The notes beneath the pieces were generated by a model. The model made no database searches. It worked only from the letters and a program-made list of their open reading frames with translations, and was not told where the DNA came from. This document shows positions 38,301-48,705 of a stretch of DNA of 64,000 nucleotides, piece by piece. A program made the translations under genes and the position numbers. How positions within the stretch are numbered: the stretch's first letter is position 1; each line of letters begins with the position of its first letter. Location of the stretch: positions 38,506,234 through 38,570,233 of the forward strand of contig JAFMSR010000018.1 of the NCBI GenBank assembly GCA_022818135.1, read 5' to 3'. This stretch comes from Saxidomus purpurata. Its lineage: Eukaryota > Mollusca > Bivalvia > Venerida > Veneridae.

Positions 38301-41300
38301 GCATATAGTGATCGCATCGTCCGTCCAACCGTCCGTCCGTCTCGCTTTTGTGCAGAGCATAATTTGAAAACTTTTGGAGAGAATCAAATGATACTTCATA
38401 TATTGATAAAAGACAATCATTCTAGTATCATTAGTTTTTTTAGTTACTGCCTTTTGCTAATTTTTTTTGCCCAGCATAACTCGAAAAGTATTAAAGAGAA
38501 TCAACTGATACTTTATATATGTAAGAAGATAATGAAAGGAGAACCATAACAGTTGTTATTCTAGTTTCATCATTTGTTCAGTTTCTTCCCTTTGTTAGCT
38601 TTTCTTGTGATAACTCGCAATATAGTAAAGGGAATCAATTGATTAGATATTGATGAAGGACAATGAGAGAAAGTGTTATGCAGAAAAAACATAACTCTAG
38701 CTTCGTTTATGTTTGAGTTACTGCCCTTTGTTACTTTTTCTTGTGCAGAGCATTATTCGAAAAGTATTACAGTGAATCAATAGATACTTCATTTACTGAT
38801 AGATGACAATAAGAAGAATTGTAGAGCACACAACCCATACCTCTAGCTTCATTACTTTTGGAGTTACTGTGCTTAGTTACTATTTCTTGTGCAGAGCATA
38901 GTTTGAAAGGTATTGAAGGGTGTCAATTGATACTAAATCTATTTATAAAGAACAATGAGAGAAACTGCAGTGCACAAGAAAGATAACTATAGCCCTTAAT
39001 TACTTTTTCTTTGCGGAGTATGACTCGAAAGGAATTGAAGGGAATCAATTGATACTTCATTTATTAATTTAGGACAATTGCACAAAAAGCGATGACTCTA
39101 TGTTTATTATTGTTTGAGTTACTGCACTTACTTTAGTATCAGTTCTTTTAGAAGATACTCTTACAATGTTTAAATTGCGTAAGGGGACAAAATGACATCA
39201 TGGTAGTTTGTTATGCATTGAAATAAGTGTTACATTCAATCAAAGCTGCCATTCAGGGGCATATGTCACTTTATAGTGATAGCTCTTGTTTTACATACAT
39301 TATATACACATGACTGAAAGTTAAAACATTGTACATTTTATAGTCGATTTAATACAGTTCATTAGATACAATCTTTATATAGATTTAATATTTAATACAT
39401 TTTGTAATACATGTTGGCCAGCTGGCTAGGGTTTGTAAAATGCTATACAGACAACTTAAAGTACTTGCCTGCAGCACTTTGTTCATGAATCGGAATAAAT
39501 ACCTGTAAAACTGTTCTATTCAAGGATATTATGAAGACGCTTACCAATGGAAGAATGTTCACAACGAATGACGTAGAACAGATGACGCAGTTTTTCAAAG
39601 TACAGGTAAAATCCAGCTATTGTAGGACATAATAGGACAATGCATAATACCATATATTGCTAATAAATTCATGAATGTTTTAACTGTTTAACCGCTCTAA
39701 AAAAAAATCGCGGAGAAGAGTTCTTTAATTAAAATAATATCATTAATTGAAATAAAAATAATATCAATTAAAATAAAAATAATTACAGAAGATTCTTTGA
39801 GACCTGAAAGACAATTGTTAATACAGTTCTTCTAGTTATACATGTATATAATAACAGCATGTTCAGTTACAAATTTGTTTGTCTGTGTTATAAGGAAGAA
39901 GCAAATAATCTGGTCAAGAGAGTAATGGATGGAGAAATCAGCCGCGATGCCGTAGGCAAGGCGATTCAAAACATAAAATTAGCCGAGAAATCCAAGGTAA
40001 TTAACAATTGGAGATGATCGTTACATCCTTTTTTGATGTGTCATCTTCACTATGTTCTATAATGTTTTTGTATAGAATTTTCAGGTTATGATTTGATTTT
40101 ATAACTGTGTAAACGCGTTAACACTACATGTACATGCAATAGGTAGAATCACCATAGAATATTTGCAAAGATTTCAACGGACCACAAACTGTTTATGTAA
40201 TTCGAATACTCCATGTACTTGCCCTTACATGAACTACTCAGCTGATAATAAACTTATTAACAGTATACACTGGAACTTATAAAACCTTTCAGAGATGAAC
40301 TCAAATGTGAACAGTATCATTAATCGTTCAAATAGTGCCACGTGAAAGTTTACTAATTTGAAAACGAACCATGCAAATGATGACTGCATGGATGTCCAAC
40401 CTGCACTTGATCCGCACTTGATGCAAAGTCAAATTCATTTGCTGCCTGCAAAAGAAACCTATGTTTGTAATCTTGAAAGGTAGATGGTGAATAAATCTAG
40501 CAGGACGCTATGGTTAAAATGATGGCTGTATAAAATTCTTTTTGTAGGAAGATCTTCAGCTCATTGTAACAGAAGCTTTGATGTCTTCTCATGAAGGAAG
40601 TAAACAGTCAGGGAAAAGGGTTGATAAAGATACTATCTCAGAAAGTGAAACCATTGACGCTAAGCCTTCAAAAGCCCGTACGTAAACATAAACAATTTTT
40701 TAAGTTGATATGAAATTTAATCTAACCTAACGTCTTTATGTCGTTCAGTGTCTACATATTCCGTTTTCAGCTCCTTAACTATATAAAGACGCCATAATTA
40801 TTGATCTATAGAGTAGATGGCATCACTGAAATGATAAATTCAATCAAAGAAATCGATTGTGCGAAAGTAACAGCGTAAACATTTAGGAATATCTGGCCTT
40901 CAGGCTGTTTTGAAATATTCTTATTTGTTTCTAAATCGTTAAACTGGCATGGTAACTGTAGCTGAAGAGGAAGAATCCACACAGCAACCGGAACGCTCAG
41001 AAGAAGGTTCTAAAGACAAACAGAAGCAGCCAGATATGACCTTACGATACAAAACGAGTGCGAAGAGAACTGGCCTAGACTCGCTTTCATCAGCCGATAT
41101 TTACGATCTCAAAGCACCTTTGTTTGGGACAGCAGTTGTACCTAATCCAGATTGGGTTGGCTTTGCTGCAAGACAGAACTTCACCGGGACTGTAATTGGA
41201 GCTAGAAAGAAAGGTATGGTTTAAGTTGATCGAAGAAGGTTGTAAAATAATTTTTTGATACCAGTTTTACTTATCGATTTCATTGTTTTTGTAAAGTTTT

Positions 41301-44300
41301 AAAATAATTTCGACCAAATTGCTTCATTCATTGACACATTATACATTAATGTTGGTTAAATGCTACACACTATTATTTGTTTGAAGGAACAATAATAATC
41401 TAAAATGACGAATTTTAATATGCTTAAATAATCAACAATTAGGCCTAGTGAAGATTTTGTGGTCTGATGGTACAGCGGAAAAGTGCAGATATGGCGTAAA
41501 TGGAGACTATGATTTTGATGTATCCGCGGACCAGACGGTTGACTGCAGTGAAATTCGTATCGGTTCTATGGTAAACAGAGGTATCGTACACTATTTCAGC
41601 ACAATCACTAATAATATTATTACATGCTACACTTATTTTGATAATAAAGAACGTTTTTTTTTTTAAATGTATTGATTATGCAATTATATAGGGTTTTTTA
41701 GCTCACATGGCTACGCCAGGGTGAGCTTTTCTGATTGATGATTGTCCGTCGTCCGTCAACATTTTGATTCCAATGATATCTCCTCTGAAACCACTAGGCC
41801 AATGTTGATAAAACTATGCAGGAATGTTCCTTGCATGAAGCTCTACCAAAATTGTTCAAAGAATTCCATTCCATGCAAAACTCTGGTTGCTATGGCAACA
41901 AATAGGAAAACCTTTAAAAATCTTCTTCTCTGAAACCACAAGGCCTTGAGCTAAGATATTTGGCATGTAGCATTGTCTAGTGGACCTCTACCAAGATTGT
42001 TCAAATTATGACCCTCGAATCAAAATTGACCCCGCACGGGTGTTCACTTAGTTTTGCGTAGGCTTATATAGGAAAACCTTTAAACATCTTCTTCTCTGAA
42101 ACCACAAGGCCTAGAGCTTAGATATTTGGCATGTAGCATTGTCTAGTGGACCTCTACCAAGTTTGTTCAAATTATGACCCCTGGGTCAAAATTAACCCCG
42201 CGGGGATGGTAACATAATTTTGCAAAGGCTAATATAGGAAAAACTTTAAAAATCTTCTTCTCTGAAATCACAAGGCCTAGAGCTTAGATATTTGGCATGT
42301 AACATTGTCTAGTGGTCCTCTACCAAGTTTGTTAAAAATATTACCCCCCCAACCCCCCCCTGGGCCAAATTTCCCCCCGGGGGGGGCCCCTCAGTTTTCT
42401 CAAGGCATTATAAGAAAACTTAAATCTTCCGAAACAAGGCCTAGCAAGATATTTAGCATGTAGCATTATCTAGTGGACCTCTACCACCATTGTTCAAATT
42501 ATGAGCCCCGGATGAAAATTAACCCCGCACAGGGTGTCACTTAGTTTTACATAGGCTTATGTGGGGCTCGTGGGCTGTGGGGCTTGTTTTGGGGAGGCTG
42601 CGTTTTTGGTACGTGGCATTCCCTGTTTGATATTATTTTTGTTTTTATATAGGAAAACCTTTAAAAATCTTCTTCTCTGAAACCACAGGGCATAGAGCTT
42701 AGATTTTTTTCATGTAGCATTGCCTAGTAGACTTCTTTAAAATTTGTTCAAATTATTCCTCTGGGTCAAAACTGACCCCGCACGGGGTCACTTAGTTTTA
42801 CATAGGCTTATAGGAAAAACTTTAAAAATCTTCTTCTCTGAAACCACAAGGCGTAGAGCTTAGATATTTGGCATGAGGCATTGCCTAGTAGATCACTTCA
42901 AAGTTTGTTCAAATTATGCCCCAGGGGGGCCAAGTTATTGTACATTATGGGGAAAACTTAAAAATTTCTTCTCTGAACACAAGGCCTAGAGCTAAGATAT
43001 TTGGCATGTACCATTTTTTAGCTGACCTCTACCACCATTGTGCAAATTATGAGCTATTAGGATCGAAAATTCCGTCCGCACGGGTGGGCACTTAGTTTTT
43101 GCATAGGCATATATAGGAAAAACTTTAAAAATCTTCTTCTCTGAAACCACAAGGCCTAGAGCTAAGATATTTGGCATGTAGCATTGTCTAGTGGACCTCT
43201 ACCACCATTGTTCAAATTATGAGCCCCGGATGAAAATTAACCCCGCACAGGGTGTCACTTAGTTTTACATAGGCTTATGTAGGAAAAACTTTAAAAAATC
43301 TTCTTCTTTAAAACCACAAGACCTAGAGCTGAGATATTTGGCATGTAGCATTGGCTAGTGGACCTCTACCAAGATTGTACAAATTATGACCCCTGGGTCA
43401 AAATTGACCCCGCACGGGGGATCACTTAGTTTTACATAGGCTTATATAGGGAAAACTTTAAAAATCTTTTTCTCTGAAACCACAAGGCCTAGAGCTTAGA
43501 TATTTGGCATGTAGCATTTCCTAGTAGACTTCTTCAAAGTTTGTTCAAATTATGCCCCTGGGGATCAAAATTGACCTTGCATGGGGATCATTTGTTTTAC
43601 AAAGGCGTATATAGGAAAACTTATTTGGTATATAACATTATCTAGTGATCTTCCACCAGGCAAGTGGACTTGTACCAAGGTGAGCGATATAGGGCCATCT
43701 TGGCCCTCTTGTTTATATCTTCCACCAGGCAAGTGGACTTGTACCAAGGTGAGCGATATAGGGCCATCTTGGTCCTCTTGTTTAAAGCCAGTTTCAACGG
43801 TTACCGAAAACAAATTGACTGTTCATGATTAAATCTAATTATAATTTTGTGTTGTTACTTTATTGCAGGTAAAGATTGGCGCTGGAAAGACCAAGATGGT
43901 GGGGAAGGCAGTATTGGTGTCGTCATGAAAATAGATGGATTTGTTATACATGCAAGTTATTTAATCAGATTCCGTATCAAGCATTAAATTCATTAGTGAA
44001 CTTATTTGTAGGAAGTTACATTTAAGAAAATGTTATGGTTTTGCATATCGTTATTTGAGGGACAATCACGCCAACCATACAAAATATGTTTTGTTTACTT
44101 AAAGTGATAGACATGCGTCTGTCAGTTTGAGATGTGCATTACAGTCGTTTGTTGGACAAATTTTAACACATTTTCAAATGAAGAACTCCGTCATCGAATC
44201 AATCTTCAATAAACAATAAATTTTAAATGCCTTTGCCATGAAATATGATTAAAGTGACATTAAGCGCATATCACTGCACAAAGTGTGTTTTTGGTGACAG

Positions 44301-47300
44301 TTTTATAAAAGCAATTTTTGGTTGCTGTGCATTTAAATGTGTTAAATTAATGATTATGCCGCTTAGTATTTGAGTTGGTGCTTTAGATATAAACAAATCG
44401 GACTGATAAAATGATAGTTGAATGTGTCTTTGTTGATGTTGGGAGAGATTTCGGCGTGGAAGGAAGCACTCCTGCATGCAGTTGTTCTTTTTCTTAAATT
44501 GACTCTCCCAGTCAAATAAGAAAATCAATTTTTGAAAGTTTTTTTCATACTGGTAGCTGAAAGAGTTTGGTGTTTTGGGTTAAAGTTTTTTTCCTCTACA
44601 CTTTTGTACTACACCATTTTCAGCTGGATTTTTGCTTGAAAAAAAAATGCGCATAATGTATTTAAGTTTCGATAGATGTGTCTTAACAAGTTACTTGTGT
44701 CAGATTGTATACTTTCAACATTCCAGTGTTTGGTTCTTGAATATAATTTATATGTCTATATATGTATTTACTTTTGAACAGAAATTTACTAAACTTTTCC
44801 TACTATGATACCACAAGCTGTCTCAACGTGCGTTTCCAATACACTGTTATTTATTTTAACGTTAATTGTTTCAGGTTATTTGGCCGCATGGCGGACTCGG
44901 GAATTACAGATATGGCTACAGTAAGAAGTATGATGTAAAGCTATGGTACGAAAATTTAGAGTATTATACATGTAGTACGAAATATACAATAATAAGTACA
45001 GTAGTTTCCAAGTTTCAAGTGTCAGGCTCATTGGCAAATCGGCATTTTACAAACTGTTTTGGACGTTTACAATTCAAATATAATGATGTCAAAGACACGA
45101 TATACCACCTACAAAGTTTGAAAACTAATAACTATTACAAATGCTGGTAAATACAAACATTCGTTCGTGAAAATGTCTAAAAGAAACAACAACAAAAAGT
45201 AAAAAGCAGCGACATCTGCAAGTTTTTAATTCCTGAATATCGTGGCATCATAAACAAATTTCGCTGTGTTACGAATAGTTTTGTTACTTTTGTTAGACAT
45301 CATTTTTCCGAAGGCGGAGGGATATTGTTTTGGCGTAGTCTTTCACGCTTTTCATTCCGGAGACATATCTAGGAACCTGATGAAAATACTTTGTTATGCA
45401 AGACAAATGTCACAATCTTTCTATTTATGACAGTTATTCCCCATTTGTTACTTTAAAATAGCCATTTTATAGATGGGTTTTTCCGTCCGGAGCCATATCT
45501 TGGCTTAGACTGGTCAGATTTTATTTGAAATGTATATTGTATAATGGAATGATTATGATTCCTAAAATTTACTCTTTTTTCCAGCGAAACACGTCACACC
45601 AAAGGTGAGTTTTATAAACCTTTTAATGTAATTAAGTGGACATAAACCTTACTGATTGATCATGCTTACCACCTTTTTCCGATATTGTGTGTGCGCTACC
45701 ATGTTCATGTATCATTACAGAACCAGTACCAACCTTACTTGAGTCGAAGATAAAGATTTATTACAAATAATTAGTATTTGCCGAATGAAGAATGAATAAG
45801 ATAAAAATCTGCTTGACTTACATTACACCGTGGCTATTATAGTTAAAAACACTCAGTTTACATAAGAAAGTACACAGACGCTTTCAGTATTGATTGTGAA
45901 TAAACGAAAAGTTATATAACCGAAAAAGCACTATAAAATAGTTATGGTTTCCTGGTTTTATCTGAAATTAACAATAACATATAGTGGTATATTGTTATCA
46001 TCCATGTTAATTTATTTATTCTTGATTGCTAAACAAACTCTTACTGCGGGAAGAGTTAAATATATGTAAATAACATTTTCGTAGGGACCCGTCCCGTCTG
46101 GTTTATCCAGGAGGAAGAACAGTGGCGTTGTTTACCGACAGAGGTCAATCAGAGCATTGAGCAGATGTATAAAGCAAATCACATGGGAACATTTCTTGTT
46201 AAAGTTGGAGAAAAATCGTAAGCACTAGTGTTTAGTATTGAAACTAAATATAATCCTGAAACTAAATATAATCAGAAAATTGTACATACAATGAAGTACA
46301 GATGTTTTAATTTTTTGACCAATGCAAGTCGCATTACAATTGTAACCAAACAAGTTTATTATCTCAGTTGAAGGTTGTGAAAGTGTGATTTATTTCAAAG
46401 TACATGTATCTAAAACCTGAGTAAGCGATACAAGAGGTGTTTATACTTTGAATGTATATACGCTCTTAACAGTGCCATTCCTCGGAACAGTTTTGGTAAT
46501 CAGTAACTTGGTATATTCAAAAATCCAAACTTTGTTTCAGTTTACAAAAAGTATATTCTCCAGACATGTTATGTCACTGTTCAAAATGGTCATTCTGCAG
46601 TATTGGCATGAAAGATAAAGAAAAATGAATACTGAAAAACATATACGAAATAACTTGCATAAGCAGATAGAAATGAAATTTCTTTCAAAATAGGTCGAAT
46701 ATCAATTTTGAACTATGTTCAATATAAATAACACTCATATATAAATAAGTACTATTTAGTTATAACTTGTTAATAATTGTTGTTTCTATTACTGTGTATT
46801 TTGTAATTTTCTCTTTTTGCTTCTAAGATACGTTACGAAAAAAGTGTTTATATCTTTTAGATTGAGAATTTCAATTCAAAATTTACAAGCAAGGGACACA
46901 AGCACACAGGCAATTTGTCCCATTGAAAGAAGAGGTAAGAAAATGTTTAAGTATCACGAAAGTTTTTCACATTAATTCATTAGTATCTGACAAATTTGAT
47001 TTCCTAGAACAGATAGTAGAACAAAACTACCATCAGTTGCCATATACAAATGACAAACATCAATGCCAGAGAAAGAATCTTTTAAAAGACTTGAAAATAC
47101 AAAGTTGATTTAAATGGAATTTACTTTTAATATGCAGTCAAAAACTGTAGGTTTCGTAAGGATTTGAGTTTAAATACCTGATAGTAATAATACATTTAAA
47201 ACATTTTTCTTTCATATTAAATGTTTTTGAATTTCAAAATAATATACGTACGCATTTAAGGTATAAAATAACATACGGTTAATACGTACGGACACAATGT

Positions 47301-47943
47301 ATCATTCTGTAAAAATAACCATATTTCTTGTAAAAACATACTTTAGCTTAAGTGATGAACCGCAGCTGTTTAATGAATGTTTCAATTCTGCATTTATATA
47401 CAATAGATGAAGACATACTTGCTTTCAAAAACACTGAATAACTACGGTGACCCCTCTTTTACGTGAAAGTTGTGTAAACTATGTCACGTACTGTAAATGC
47501 GCTAAAACACGTTAATAATATCAGCACCCTATCTTTGCATTCTGTTAAAAGTAAATTAGTCAAAGAGTAAACAAGGAACAGCCGTTCCAACCATATTTCC
47601 TGACGGAGAAACTTCTTTGTGTCATTACTAGTAACAGACATGTACTTCATAACAAAATAGAAGAAATTGTGTGCAGCCTTTCTAACCTTGCTTCAATTGT
47701 TGTCGTAATTTTGCATGAACGTTCAGTTTTAGTTGCAATGATATTCAAGACACAAAAAATATGTTTAATTAGTTCAAAACAGTACATATACCTGTAAAAC
47801 TTTGCTCTCTAAAGACAAGTCGAACTCTAGTATTATCATGTTTAACTGCGATATGCTTTACAGGGACTCGACTCTATCAAGGTCTGGTTACAGCAATGCC
47901 AAACTTAGTACATGTTATAGCTTTCATGTTGATATGTGGTTAA
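29392..47943 (+). CDS. von Willebrand A - MIB/HERC2 x2 - WWE domain protein (21 exons)
   Basis: Exons: 29392-29505, 30917-31769, 32602-32824, 34116-34309, 35066-35122, 35481-35603, 36486-36608, 36978-37052, 37216-37334, 38075-38161, 39525-39605, 39895-39996, 40548-40677, 40962-41213, 41443-41580, 43869-43951, 44875-44945, 45585-45604, 46085-46217, 46861-46934, 47864-47943. They join in phase to 1043 codons plus stop. Residues 1-70 look like coiled coil; 70-480 are polar and low in structure. Residues about 487-685 form a vWA domain: MIDAS DTSGS, GGPSPLW in place of the usual threonine loop, RIILVTDGHAS. Residues about 814-882 and 882-945 are MIB/HERC2 domains (DWRWKDQDGGEGSIG in the second). 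Residues about 949-1017 read as a WWE domain (VWFIQEEEQWRCLP, VNQSIEQMY). WWE domains bind ADP-ribose and MIB/HERC2 domains occur in ubiquitin ligases, so a regulatory adaptor role is inferred. No RING or signal peptide is seen, so it is probably intracellular. Confidence 0.85.
30606..30832. repeat. Foldback element: long near-perfect hairpin in intron 1 of the vWA gene
   Basis: The left arm begins acaggtagccggtgcgggg and the right arm ends cggcgcggctacctgt. The arms (about 95 nt each: aggcccctctgcaacc against ggttgtagaggggcct, accccatatactgat against atcagtatatggggt) pair almost throughout, with an AT-rich loop of about 40 nt. Confidence 0.85.
33013..33306. repeat. 42 bp minisatellite, 7 units, intron 3 of the vWA gene
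   Basis: Seven near-identical units start tagatgttgaaatcacg and end ctacatagtttta. Differences are single bases (cacgt/gacgt, agatcttc/agatctac). An apparent 78-codon frame on the minus strand is only the repeat read through, since 42 is a multiple of three. Confidence 0.95.
35925..35990. repeat. Small inverted repeat in intron 6
   Basis: 'ttttgaactgttgccca' pairs with 'tgggcaacaattcaaaa' around a GC-rich loop containing a tandem accggcca-type sequence. Confidence 0.6.
38278..39292. repeat. Dispersed repeat with tandem core, intron 10 of the vWA gene
   Basis: The left end contains 'ggcggcggcatatagtgatc' and a (cgtc)n run. The right end reads 'ggggcatatgtcactttat' and 'agctcttgtttt'. Between them, diverged units of about 150-170 bp carry 'gagttactgccctttgtta' and 'cttgtgcagagcat'. 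Confidence 0.7.
41700..43793. repeat. 2.1 kb dispersed repeat with about ten 165 bp core units, intron 15
   Basis: The left end has 'agctcacatggctacgcca' and 'gtccgtcgtccgtcaac'. The core repeats 'gaaaccacaaggcctagagc' plus 'gatatttggcatgtagcatt' near 41932, 42103, 42265, 42680, 42840, 43145, 43312 and 43480. The right end carries a duplicated 60 bp block ending 'gatatagggccatcttgg'. Open frames here on either strand are repeat-borne. Confidence 0.8.
42561..42648 (-). repeat. (CA)n-bearing element, copy 3 (inverted, first 85 bp only)
   Basis: Read on the minus strand it gives AATAATATCAAACAGGGAAT and then ACGCAGCCTCCCCAAAAC, matching the start of the copies at 28.2 and 48.2 kb. It interrupts a core unit of the 41.7 kb repeat. 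Confidence 0.75.
44430..44660 (-). repeat. Dispersed repeat, copy A, intron 16
   Basis: The reverse complement matches 55630-55875 over about 230 bp (TTTTTCAAGCAAAAATCCAGC, ACACCAAACTCTTTCAG, AACAACTGCATGCAGGAG). There are scattered differences and small gaps. Confidence 0.7.
45300..45570. repeat. Fragment of the 'ccgaaggcggag' repeat family, intron 17
   Basis: 'tttccgaaggcggagggatat' and 'tccggagacatatct' resemble the left end of the nested element at 49.1 kb ('gccgaaggcgaaggggatat', 'tccggagcataactcc'). Confidence 0.5.
46085..46934 (+). other. WWE domain, exons 19-20
   Basis: Translation gives RPVWFIQEEEQWRCLP, EVNQSIEQMYKAN, FLVKVGEKS, LRISIQNLQARD and AICPIERRG. This fits the WWE pattern of a W-Q-E/W core, a glutamine/isoleucine helix and a final basic strand. 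Known WWE domains recognise iso-ADP-ribose in PARPs and in RNF146- or Deltex-type ligases. Confidence 0.75.
47864..47943 (+). other. Probable last exon of the 21-exon gene
   Basis: An acceptor (gctttacag) precedes 25 in-phase codons, GTRLYQGLVTAMPNLVH then a hydrophobic end, and TAA. Phase agrees with exon 20, but no family pattern supports it. If exon 20 is instead read through its donor, the protein ends after 13 extra residues. Confidence 0.45.
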
Positions 47944-48140
47944 ATACCTTAGATATTGGAAGAAAAACAGATGCATCAGCCACACGTTACAATGTGGATA
48001 ATAATGAAGTATTATTTTTTTCAGAACTTTCTCGAAAAGAGTGGTCAGCAGTTACTAATGAACATTAGTTATTGGACTTAAGGGGATGAGGACAATCTAT
48101 GTTACTTTATATTGTTTATCTTTCTACAAATTATCGGCAT

Positions 48141-48146
48141 AATAAA
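48141..48146 (+). promoter_or_regulatory. Possible polyadenylation signal for the vWA gene
   Basis: AATAAA lies about 200 bp after the proposed stop codon, just before the (CA)n element. Confidence 0.3.
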
Positions 48147-48165
48147 CAATAGTTACTAAAAACAA

Positions 48166-48248
48166 AAATAATATCAAACCGGGAATGCCACGTACCAAAA
48201 ACGCAGCCTCCCCAAAACGAACCCCAGCACCCAGAAGTGCACACCACC

Positions 48249-48301
<53 letters not shown>

Positions 48302-48420
48302 CCCACACAAACAATCATGTACACACACACATATACACTACCAACACACACTAGCATACAAAGCAAACACACGAGGACAAAACGAACAATTTAAGGAACA
48401 CAGTGGGGCACCGCCTTGGA
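48166..48420 (+). repeat. (CA)n-bearing dispersed element, copy 2
   Basis: It shares start, middle and end phrases with the copy at 28.2 kb and contains a pure CA tract of about 50 bp at 48249-48298. The open frames rich in Cys-Val or Thr-His here are microsatellite translations. Confidence 0.85.
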
Positions 48421-48705
48421 TTGATTGTATGAAAAAACGTAACTCGAGACACATGGTTATATTTGTATATTAAACGTCGCGTGTGCAACCAGCGAATTGT
48501 CAAATCATTGGAGAACGAAGAATGTTTTCAAACATTCGACAGTGTTGGATTGTGTACTCATTCAGCTAAAGCTGCTGACTCAAACATTTCGACTGTGTGG
48601 AAATGAGATAACAGGGCACAATAACAGTTCTAATACTGGAATAACTGGGTAGTTACATTCATTGAGTTACTCTGTGAATGGTTTAAATGGACATTTCGTC
48701 TCTTC

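Larger units (their letters stand above)
35481..39605 (+). other. vWA domain-coding exons 6-11 of the 21-exon gene
   Basis: Exon 6 gives the first strand and MIDAS (VICLDTSGSMAGKP). Exon 7 gives VGIVTFGKE. Exon 8 gives GGPSPLWLGIALSLAEI. Exon 9 gives RIILVTDGHAS. Exon 10 gives SYMECITFGPGEE. Exon 11 gives the last helix region (NDVEQMTQFF). The fold order is complete. The metal site keeps the D-x-S-x-S and the aspartate of TDG; the threonine position appears to be serine. Confidence 0.85.
40962..45604 (+). other. Two MIB/HERC2 domains, exons 14-18
   Basis: The first runs from LFGTAVVPNPDWVGF through GTVIGARKKG to LVKILWSDGTAEKCRYG and YDFDVS; it lacks the usual DQDGG. The second is canonical: IRIGSMVNRGKDW, KDQDGGEGSIGVVM, VIHVIWPHGGLGNYRYG and KYDVKL. 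Intron 15, between the halves of the pair, contains the 2 kb dispersed repeat at 41.7-43.8 kb. Confidence 0.85.

Noticed and set aside
48124..48473. Cys-Val-rich and Thr-His-rich open frames
   Set aside because: They are translations of the (CA)n microsatellite.
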